Assembly (NCBI GenBank): GCA_033816765.1
Contig: CM066288.1
Coordinates: 310,001 to 374,000, forward strand
Direction: 5' to 3'
Source of the DNA: Nothopassalora personata
Lineage: Eukaryota; Ascomycota; Dothideomycetes; Mycosphaerellales; Mycosphaerellaceae
DNA: 64,000 nt
The notes under the pieces were generated by a model. The model had not been told where the DNA came from and ran no database searches. It saw nothing but the letters and a program-made list of their open reading frames with translations. The stretch's first letter is position 1. The number at the start of each line of letters is the position of its first letter. The position numbers and the translations under genes are program-made. Shown in pieces: positions 35,564 through 42,171 of this stretch.

Positions 35564-35577
35564 CCATCCCCTTCTTA
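35564..35577 (-). other. Polypurine tract
   Basis: Read on the minus strand, AAGAAGGGGATGG directly precedes the 3' LTR. Purine-rich apart from one T, in the expected position for the plus-strand DNA primer of reverse transcription. Confidence 0.7.
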
Positions 35578-35638
35578 GCCTAGCTTCGTCCCGAAGCTTC
35601 TTAAGTCATGTTGTACTTCCTTTTCGTGTCTCGCAACG

Positions 35639-36178
35639 ATGTCTTCTTCCTCCCACAAACGCCGTCAACGACTTGCTTCGGATACTGAAGTTTCCGGTAT
35701 CGAAATGGCCCCATGTACGAATTGTCAGAAGTCTCGATCCTCGGGCGCAGTAGTGAGGTGTATCGTGGGCTCTCGGTCTGGGAAGTGTTCGGCCTGCATT
35801 CGAAAAGGCTGTAAGGATTGCGATGTGCGTCTTTCTCGTCCGGAGTGGGAACGCCTTCGCGATTCGCGCGATAAACTCAAGCTGGAGCTTGAGAGGATCG
35901 AAGAGGAGGAGGTGCGGCTGAAGATGCGCAAGATCCGTCTTCGGAAACAGCTACGGTTAGCTGAGCGTCGTACCGATGATGCCGTCGCTAAGGAGTTGGA
36001 GGAGCTCGAGGAAGAAGAGGCGCGCGAGGAGCTAGCGTCCCTTGAACAGGCGTCGGGGGTAGAGGTGCCTCCTTCGCTAGTTCCTTTCTCGGATATCCTA
36101 GAGATGCCCGTAAATGACTGGGCGGCGCTTTCTGGGGCGGAGCCTTGGGGCGAGTCCCTAGGGGTAGAGTCCCTTTAG
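35639..36178 (+). CDS. Antisense accessory ORF in the chromovirus: Cys cluster plus coiled coil
   Basis: An intact 179-codon frame on the strand opposite to gag-pol, between pol and the 3' LTR. Seven cysteines (26, 29, 41, 50, 53, 58, 61) have the spacing C-x2-C-x11-C-x8-C-x2-C-x4-C-x2-C in a basic context, reminiscent of the fungal Zn2Cys6 binuclear cluster but not a canonical match. Residues about 66-140 are a long Lys/Arg/Glu helix with coiled-coil character. The tail has an acidic, Trp-containing segment. A zinc-dependent nucleic-acid-binding dimer is my inference. Similar frames occur, in my recollection, as unnamed hypothetical proteins in fungal genomes. A colinear remnant is present in copy A at 27908-28447. 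Expression would need an antisense promoter in or near the 3' LTR. Confidence 0.7.
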   Translation: MSSSSHKRRQRLASDTEVSGIEMAPCTNCQKSRSSGAVVRCIVGSRSGKCSACIRKGCKDCDVRLSRPEWERLRDSRDKLKLELERIEEEEVRLKMRKIRLRKQLRLAERRTDDAVAKELEELEEEEAREELASLEQASGVEVPPSLVPFSDILEMPVNDWAALSGAEPWGESLGVESL

Positions 36179-36217
36179 GGTACTTATTTGTAAGTTGTGT
36201 CCCTGTTTCCATTGATC

Positions 36218-36341
36218 GGCTAGGTAGCTCAGTGGTAGAGCGCAAGTTGTCTACACTCTTGAGGTCGTGGGTTCGATTCCTACTCTAGCTGCTCCCGGCG
36301 GACTGGTCACCAATCGGTGACTAGTCCGCTGGCCGCTTTTT
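36218..36341 (+). ncRNA. tRNA-like unit with hairpin and T-run, possible Pol III transcript
   Basis: 36218-36291 folds as a tRNA: acceptor GGCTAGG/TCTAGCT (two G-U pairs), D stem GCTC/GAGC with loop AGTGGTA, variable loop AGGTC, T arm GTGGG/CCTAC with loop TTCGATT. The A box (TAGCTCAGTGG) fits and the B box (GGTTCGATTCC) matches the consensus exactly. The anticodon arm is abnormal: a 4-bp stem CAAG/CTTG with an 11-nt loop, so no normal anticodon is presented. It is followed by a 14-bp hairpin (36298-36311 with 36316-36329, one G-U, loop AATC) and a T5 run (36337-36341), a Pol III-type terminator. It lies antisense to the 3' end of pol, and the pol stop falls within the hairpin. The overall body resembles tRNA-Lys. 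Transcription is inferred. Confidence 0.65.
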
Positions 36342-39300
36342 GGTCTTGTAGTATTCCTGGATCTTTTGCTGACAGTTTCGTAGGTTTTGTTTTGGTTCCC
36401 AGGTATTTTCTGATTCGTCGTATCCTTTCCATTTGACAAGGTATCGCTGACCTTTCTTATCTAGGATTCTTTCGACTTCAAATTCGTTTTCTGCTTCCGG
36501 TTTAAAATGGAAGCTCTCCTGGCAGGGTGTTTCGGCGTCTGCGGGTTCCAACTTGGAGATATGGAAGACTGGGTGGATTTTGGCGTCTGGTGGTAGTCGT
36601 AGTCGATAGTTGACTAGTCCTACGACTTTGTCGATTAAAAATGGTCCGACCTTGACGTGATCCAGTTTCTTGGTCTGTCTTCTTGTTCTCAAGTTTTTTG
36701 TAAGGAGATAGACCTTATCCCCCTCTTTTAGCAGAGGTGCCATTTTTCTCGTGTCCTGCCGTTGTTGAGACAGTTTTCGTTGTGCATCTTCGATCGCCTT
36801 GCGTGTTTCTTTGTGCACTTCCTTAAGAGTGTCCGTCGTCACGATTGCTCTTTCGGCTTGTGGGTGGGATCCAGGTGTTCCAAATAGGTTAGGATCTTTA
36901 CCAAAGTTCGCATAAAATGGCGTCGTTGAAGTTGTCTCCGATTTGTGGTTGTTCAGTGCAATCTGCGCCATTGGCAGTAATGAAACCCAGTTGTCTTGTG
37001 CGTAGTTGATGTAGTGTCGTAGGTATTGTTCTAGCGTTTGATTCATCCTTTCGGTTTGTCCGTCTGTCTCCGGATGATATGCTGTCGACAGCTTGTGTTT
37101 GATTCCGATCGTTCCCATAAGCGTCTTCCAATAGTTCGATGTAAATAGCTTGTCTCTGTCCGTTATAAATGCTTGAGGGAATCCATGGTATCGGATAAGT
37201 CTGTCTAGTACGAGGTATCCGAGCTGCTCTGCATTGTACGTTTCCGATGCAGGAATGAAGTGTGCGTATTTCGTAAGTCTATCAACCATGACTAGTATCA
37301 TGTCGTATGGTTGTTTCGTAACTTGATCTCTTGACGGTGGGAGTTTCGTGATAAAGTCCATTGTGACTTCGTCCCATGGTTTCGTTGGTGGTGTCCTGAA
37401 CTGTAGGTGACCGTATTTTGCGTGTCTCGCAGCCTTGTTTCGTTGGCAGTGTACGCATTGTTTAATATAGCGTGACACCTTAAGTCTCATCTGTGGAAAT
37501 GAGAAACTGCGCTGTATTAGGTCCATTGTTTTTGAAGTTCCGGGGTGTCCGTAATTTGGTCCGTCGTGATGTTGTCGTATGCATTCTTCTTCTCGATCCT
37601 TAGGTACTTGGTATTTTCCTTGCGATATAGGGAATTGTTCGTCCCTGTCGCCTAATATCCGTACGATGTTGTTAAATTCTCTTGTGTTGGCACTAAGACT
37701 TCCGTCGGGGTTTGTCTTTAGTATTTTATGTTGCACTGGTTCTTTTCCTTCCATGTAGTCGCTTCTTCGGCTCAACGCGTCGGCGCGGCCATTCTCTCGT
37801 CCTGGAGTATATTTGATTTCGAACTTATACTGTCCTAGCAGCTCCGACCAGCGGGCTTGCCTTCGGGTAAGTTCTTTCGTCGTCGTGAAGTACGTAAGAT
37901 TCTTGTGGTCAGAAAGAATCGTTAACTTCGGTGGGCCCTCGACATATACTCTCCAATGTTGCATAGCAGCAACAATGGCTAGAAGCTCTTTATCATGGAT
38001 GTCGTAGTTCTGTTCCGCTGTGGTCATTTTCCGGGAGTAATAGGCTACTGGGTGTCTCTGCCCGTCGTGTGTCTGTGTTAGACATGCGCCTATTGCCATA
38101 TCAGACGCGTCGGTCTCGATGTGGACTTCCTTGCTACCATCGAATAGTCGAAGCGTGGGGGCTGAAGCGCATTGTTCCTTAAGTTTCTTGAATGCTTCAG
38201 TCTGTTCTTTTCCCCATTTCCAGGTGACGTCCTTTCTTGTAAGCATCGTCATTGGTGCTGCTATCTTTGAATAGTCCTTAATAAATTTCCGGTTGTAGTT
38301 CGCTAGTCCAAGGAATGATTGTACGTCCTTGACTGTTTTCGGTTCTGGCCACTCTCTAATTGACTGTGTCTTCGCAGGGTCGATCGTTATCCCTGTAGTG
38401 CTAATAATGAAGCCTAAGAATTTGACTTCTTTCTTGTGGAATTCGCATTTCTCGGGTGCCGTCTTGAACCCTGATTGCGTGAGTCGTTCGAAGACGTCCT
38501 GGACTTGTTTTATGTGTTCCTGTAGGGACCCTTTTGTGTAGACCAGTATGTCGTCCATGTATGCGATAACGCATACATCGAGTAGGTCTCTAAGTGTTTC
38601 GTTGACAAGGTCCTGGCAGGATGCGGGTGCGTTGGTCAATCCCATTGGCATAACCAAGAATTCGTAAAGTCCGTATCTTGTTCTGAAAGCGGTTTTCCAT
38701 TCTTCTCCTTCTGCCATCCGTATAGCGTAGAAGGCATCTCGTAGGTCAATCTTCGTGTACCAGTCTGATCCGGTTAATCTGTCTTGTGCTTCTTCGATGT
38801 TGGGTAGCGGGTATCGGTTCTTAATCGTGATCTCGTTTAACTTCCTGTAGTCTTGTACGAGTCGTAACTTCCCGTTTGCTTTTGGAACGAACATACATGG
38901 AGTTCCTGCACTCGAGGTGGATCTTCTTATCCATCCTTTGGCTAGCTTCTCCTTCAGCCATTCTCGTAGGGTCTGTAGCTCTTTCTCAGACATTTGATAT
39001 AGGGGTCCCCATGGAGGCTCTTTCCCTGGCTGAATGTTAATCTTATGATCCCATGGGCGGTGCTTAGGTAAGGCGGTTTTGCCTCTCTCCTCTTCAAAGA
39101 GTCGCGACCACTTGCGATACTCCTTGGGAATACTCAACTCTGAGATGTTAGTATTCTTCGATGGTGCGTTACTTCCATCACTTCCAGTGACTTCGTGACC
39201 CGGCGGCCCCACGCCAGTGTCTGTCCCGGTCGAAGGTGGTTCTTCTGTCCTTCTAGTCGGCGCAAGCTGTATCTCGTTTAGCTGTTTCCTTGCCTCATCT

Positions 39301-39746
39301 GCCAGTGAACGCTGCCACTGCGCAGGCTGAATGTCGACAACGCAATCGCATTCCCTAAATGTGAGTACTCCTCTTCTCCAGTCGATTACTGGATTGTGCT
39401 TTCTCAACCAAGGCATACCTAATACTATGTCATGACTGGCCATATCAGTGACATCCAAGGTAATATTCTCGTGGTGCTGTTGGATAGCCAGTGGCAATGG
39501 TATCGTCTCCCATTCCACGCTAGGTAACGATGATCCGTTTACCGCGATCAACTCGTAACCCCATTTCTTCTTCAGGGTAGCTAACCCGTTTCTTCTTGTG
39601 AAAGACTCGGAGATAAAATTCCCCGCTGCTCCTGAGTCGATCATGACACTGGTTTTGTGTCCGTTGACGATTGCTTGTGTCTGGAAAACTGTGTTTGATG
39701 TCGATGCGTGAGCCTGAGTGTTGCATAACTCCCTCCGGTCGCTCAT
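36321..39746 (-). CDS. pol: Chromovirus Pol polyprotein: PR-RT-RH-IN-chromodomain
   Basis: 1,141 residues, uninterrupted. Aspartic protease motif DSGA (37-40); reverse transcriptase with YMDD (396-399) and the MPMGLTNAPA motif; RNase H with ETDAS (544-548); integrase zinc finger with two histidines near 727 and 733 and CxxC at 764-767; integrase core D797, D863 and E899 (35-residue D-E spacing, in HPETDGQTERMNQ); C-terminal chromodomain from about 1088 (VERILDKKG, LVKWKGYDESENTWEP). The order PR-RT-RH-IN is Ty3/Gypsy. The chromodomain presumably steers integration to heterochromatin, in keeping with the element's place in a silenced island. The ATG at 39746 overlaps the gag stop as ATGA. All catalytic residues are intact. 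Confidence 0.97.
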   Translation of the reverse strand: MSDRRELCNTQAHASTSNTVFQTQAIVNGHKTSVMIDSGAAGNFISESFTRRNGLATLKKKWGYELIAVNGSSLPSVEWETIPLPLAIQQHHENITLDVTDMASHDIVLGMPWLRKHNPVIDWRRGVLTFRECDCVVDIQPAQWQRSLADEARKQLNEIQLAPTRRTEEPPSTGTDTGVGPPGHEVTGSDGSNAPSKNTNISELSIPKEYRKWSRLFEEERGKTALPKHRPWDHKINIQPGKEPPWGPLYQMSEKELQTLREWLKEKLAKGWIRRSTSSAGTPCMFVPKANGKLRLVQDYRKLNEITIKNRYPLPNIEEAQDRLTGSDWYTKIDLRDAFYAIRMAEGEEWKTAFRTRYGLYEFLVMPMGLTNAPASCQDLVNETLRDLLDVCVIAYMDDILVYTKGSLQEHIKQVQDVFERLTQSGFKTAPEKCEFHKKEVKFLGFIISTTGITIDPAKTQSIREWPEPKTVKDVQSFLGLANYNRKFIKDYSKIAAPMTMLTRKDVTWKWGKEQTEAFKKLKEQCASAPTLRLFDGSKEVHIETDASDMAIGACLTQTHDGQRHPVAYYSRKMTTAEQNYDIHDKELLAIVAAMQHWRVYVEGPPKLTILSDHKNLTYFTTTKELTRRQARWSELLGQYKFEIKYTPGRENGRADALSRRSDYMEGKEPVQHKILKTNPDGSLSANTREFNNIVRILGDRDEQFPISQGKYQVPKDREEECIRQHHDGPNYGHPGTSKTMDLIQRSFSFPQMRLKVSRYIKQCVHCQRNKAARHAKYGHLQFRTPPTKPWDEVTMDFITKLPPSRDQVTKQPYDMILVMVDRLTKYAHFIPASETYNAEQLGYLVLDRLIRYHGFPQAFITDRDKLFTSNYWKTLMGTIGIKHKLSTAYHPETDGQTERMNQTLEQYLRHYINYAQDNWVSLLPMAQIALNNHKSETTSTTPFYANFGKDPNLFGTPGSHPQAERAIVTTDTLKEVHKETRKAIEDAQRKLSQQRQDTRKMAPLLKEGDKVYLLTKNLRTRRQTKKLDHVKVGPFLIDKVVGLVNYRLRLPPDAKIHPVFHISKLEPADAETPCQESFHFKPEAENEFEVERILDKKGQRYLVKWKGYDESENTWEPKQNLRNCQQKIQEYYKTKKRPAD

Positions 39747-41767
39747 TCCTGGGGAGCTGATCCTTTTCCCGAATGGTATGCGGTTCGCTGTGCTTCGTGC
39801 CTAGAGGCTTCGGCTAGAACCTGTAGCCCGTTGCCCTGTGTCCACACTTGTAATCTATTGCGTTCCTGGATCTTCTGCGTTTCTGAGTAGAGAGCCCGTA
39901 CATGCTGTACTGCTGTTCGTAATTCATTCGATATGAATGTCCCTGACGGTGTAAGATATCCGGTTCCTGTTATTCGGCTTCCTATCGGTGGTCGTTCTGT
40001 AATGGCGGTTGCTAGGTTCTCGGTTGTTTCCATGAGTGGGTATCCCCAGGCCATGCCTCGTAGGGTGTTAAGTGTCTTGTCAAACTCAATGGAATGTAGC
40101 CTTCTTCGTCCGCCTATTTTAGGTAGGAATTCCTCGTGCCTTCTCTGTAGGTAGATAATCATGTCGTACAGTTTCTTAGGTGCATCTACCGTGAAGGTAA
40201 GTTGTTCGTTGTCGTCGTCAGTGTCGCTCTCTTCTCCTTCGGAGGAATCTTCTTCGCTTGATTCTTCCGGATCCTGTTCTTCCTCGATGGTATCTAGCCC
40301 GGTGGTTTCTTGACTTTCTTCCTGTGGTTCTGGTGACCATGATCCGTTCCATCCTGGGTCCTGATTTTCTTTATCGCTTCCATCTTCGTTGAAGTAGGAT
40401 TCATCGATGTCCACTTCTCTGAGCGTGGCGTCTTGCCTATGCGTCGCTCCCAGGGTTCCTCGTGGTTGCTGAGGCCAATACCCTGCGCCTGACTTCGCGG
40501 CGTAGTGGATTTGACACGAGTCTTGGTAACAGAATCGCCAATGAAGGCTTCCATGACCATTTCGAGGCTCAGGTTCGGTCTCGTAGTCGACTCTTCGTGT
40601 CATCATGTTGAACTGTCGTGGTTGGTTCTTCGCATCAAATGGAATGACCACCATTTGCTGCCCATAGTATCCTCCTCGTCCTTCTGAGGGGTCCAGGAGA
40701 GGCGTCGTGCTTCTGTTGCTAGCTCTCTCCCCCACTCTCCGAGTATAGTCGGTATCTCCCCGAGATCCAACGCTGCTCTCAGATTTACTAGTTCGGGGTT
40801 GCATCATATTGAACTGCTCGCGGCGCACCATATTTTTACCGCGGCAATCCCGCGCCATGTGACCTTCCTTGCCACAGGCATAGCATGTGAGTTTTCCTTT
40901 TCCTTTAAAGGGCTTTCCGTGGCCCCTACTCTTAACGATCTTCCGTCCTCGTTGGGTAACGTCCAGTTCCATTGGCTGTGGTCCATAGTAGGGTTGGTTT
41001 TGTCGTGAGAATTCTCCCCTCGCAACGTATCCTCCTAAGGGTCTGCGGTCCGGAGCATATCCTGCTATTCCTCCTACTTTGGAGTCGTATTTCTTTTCCT
41101 GGTGTCGTTCCCAGAGCTGATCATCGATATTGATCGACGCCTTCATTAGCTCTTCGAGGTTGGTGATCCGTCCCCCGTGTCTTATCAACTCGTCCTTGAC
41201 GGAGTCCTTAAGTCCACGTCGGAACATAGTCATCAACGCCGTCTGGTCCCATCTGGTGATTTGTCCGTACTCTTCGAATTTGGCGGCATACTCTGAAGCA
41301 GACGTCTTCTGTTTCAGGTGTTGAATGATTCGTATGGCCTGTTGGACTTCGTTCGAGGTTCCAAAGATTGATTTCATCTTTTCTTTGAAAAGGGTGTAGC
41401 TCCTGAACATTCCAGTGGGGTCTAATCGTCCCATACCTTCAAGGTATTCCTTAAGGTAAGGTTTGATCCAGTTCTGCGCACTTCCGCGAAGGTACGTGAT
41501 GGCGAAGATAGTCCTCTTATTAGCATCGACTGGGTTGAACATGAGATACATATCCATCTGATTGATCCAGTCGTCGAACTTGGCTCTGTCTCCATGGAAG
41601 AGGTCTGGCTTGGCGGCCTTAACGTCGTTCTTCCTTGGAGTAGACTCGTCATCGTCATCAGACTCATCGTCCTTCGTGGTGGTAGTCTGTTGTGGTGGCG
41701 CACGGCGGATGCTTCCTGCTTCGCTGGGGGCGGGTGTTCCCCTACCAGCTGCTTGAGTAGCGCTCAT
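39743..41767 (-). CDS. gag: Chromovirus Gag
   Basis: 674 residues from the ATG at 41767, the first ATG after the 5' LTR, only 17 nt inside it. The frame is open upstream into the LTR, but the upstream candidate start is TTG. A Ser/Thr/Asp-rich start is followed by the retrotransposon gag capsid domain (about 55-230; KFDDWINQMDMYLMF, YLRGSAQNWIKPYL), a basic stretch and one CCHC zinc knuckle CYACGKEGHMARDC (295-308) for RNA packaging. The last 360 residues are an unusual long acidic extension beyond the knuckle. It ends in TGA at 39745-39743, overlapping the pol ATG. Confidence 0.95.
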   Translation of the reverse strand: MSATQAAGRGTPAPSEAGSIRRAPPQQTTTTKDDESDDDDESTPRKNDVKAAKPDLFHGDRAKFDDWINQMDMYLMFNPVDANKRTIFAITYLRGSAQNWIKPYLKEYLEGMGRLDPTGMFRSYTLFKEKMKSIFGTSNEVQQAIRIIQHLKQKTSASEYAAKFEEYGQITRWDQTALMTMFRRGLKDSVKDELIRHGGRITNLEELMKASINIDDQLWERHQEKKYDSKVGGIAGYAPDRRPLGGYVARGEFSRQNQPYYGPQPMELDVTQRGRKIVKSRGHGKPFKGKGKLTCYACGKEGHMARDCRGKNMVRREQFNMMQPRTSKSESSVGSRGDTDYTRRVGERASNRSTTPLLDPSEGRGGYYGQQMVVIPFDAKNQPRQFNMMTRRVDYETEPEPRNGHGSLHWRFCYQDSCQIHYAAKSGAGYWPQQPRGTLGATHRQDATLREVDIDESYFNEDGSDKENQDPGWNGSWSPEPQEESQETTGLDTIEEEQDPEESSEEDSSEGEESDTDDDNEQLTFTVDAPKKLYDMIIYLQRRHEEFLPKIGGRRRLHSIEFDKTLNTLRGMAWGYPLMETTENLATAITERPPIGSRITGTGYLTPSGTFISNELRTAVQHVRALYSETQKIQERNRLQVWTQGNGLQVLAEASRHEAQRTAYHSGKGSAPQE

Positions 41768-41775
41768 CCTGAGGG

Positions 41776-41783
41776 CGTTCAAA
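41776..41783 (-). other. Putative self-priming primer-binding site
   Basis: Two bases inside the 5' LTR, the element RNA reads TTGAACGC. Its exact complement GCGTTCAA occurs in the LTR at about 41933-41940, roughly 30 nt downstream of a TATTTA box, where transcription would be expected to start. No TGG-type tRNA primer site is present. This matches the Tf1/sushi self-priming scheme, though with only 8 paired bases. Confidence 0.5.
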
Positions 41784-41784
41784 G

Positions 41785-42166
41785 TGTTATTGTCTCGTTC
41801 CAGGGCTAGTCTCAAAGAGAGATAAGTCAAGTCACGTGGCGGGATTATTCTTTGGAGAGGCTGAAGCAAGCTGAGCGAAGATGAATAATTGGAATAAGAG
41901 TTGTATTCCAATCAGTGAGATAGTAACATGAGTTGAACGCATTAGAACCATAAGGGTTTCTAGCGTTCCTAAATACAAAGGAGATTCGTAGATCTCGGTG
42001 ATCAGTCTGATCAGTCTGAGCATGAGCAGTCTGATCAGTCTGAGCATGAGCAGTCTGATCGCTCCAAGTCTGAGCGCTCAGGCAGGATGAGTCACGTGTT
42101 CGTCTTTGAGTCACGTGTTCGTCTTGTCATTATGATTCCAGGGTCCATGGGAATCATTCCGTAACA
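41785..42166 (-). repeat. Copy B, 5' LTR, 382 bp
   Basis: Identical by eye to 35182-35563. In element orientation it starts TGTTACGGAATG and ends CAATAACA; a TATTTA element followed about 30 nt later by GCGTTCAA marks the likely promoter and RNA start. Flanked by TCTCG at 42167-42171. Confidence 0.95.
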
Positions 42167-42171
42167 TCTCG

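Larger units (their letters stand above)
35182..42166 (-). mobile_element. Intact Ty3/Gypsy chromovirus copy B, TSD TCTCG
   Basis: A 6,985-bp element read on the minus strand: 5' LTR 42166-41785, primer-binding region, gag, pol, then an antisense accessory ORF and tRNA-like unit, polypurine tract and 3' LTR 35563-35182. The two 382-bp LTRs are identical by eye, the direct repeats TCTCG at 35177-35181 and 42167-42171 are perfect, and gag and pol are open. None of the CpA/TpG sites shows RIP. Pol ends in a chromodomain, which places the element among chromoviruses. It is therefore a very recent and potentially active insertion within an old RIP-mutated island that already held a relative. Confidence 0.96.

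Noticed and set aside
36218..36291. A normal nuclear tRNA gene
   Set aside because: The anticodon arm has only 4 bp and an 11-nt loop, and the sequence recurs inside copy A, so it is element-borne and not a standard tRNA.
41768..41911. Upstream extension of gag into the 5' LTR
   Set aside because: The candidate start is TTG, and the segment lies mostly upstream of or across the expected PBS; the ATG at 41767 is the natural start.
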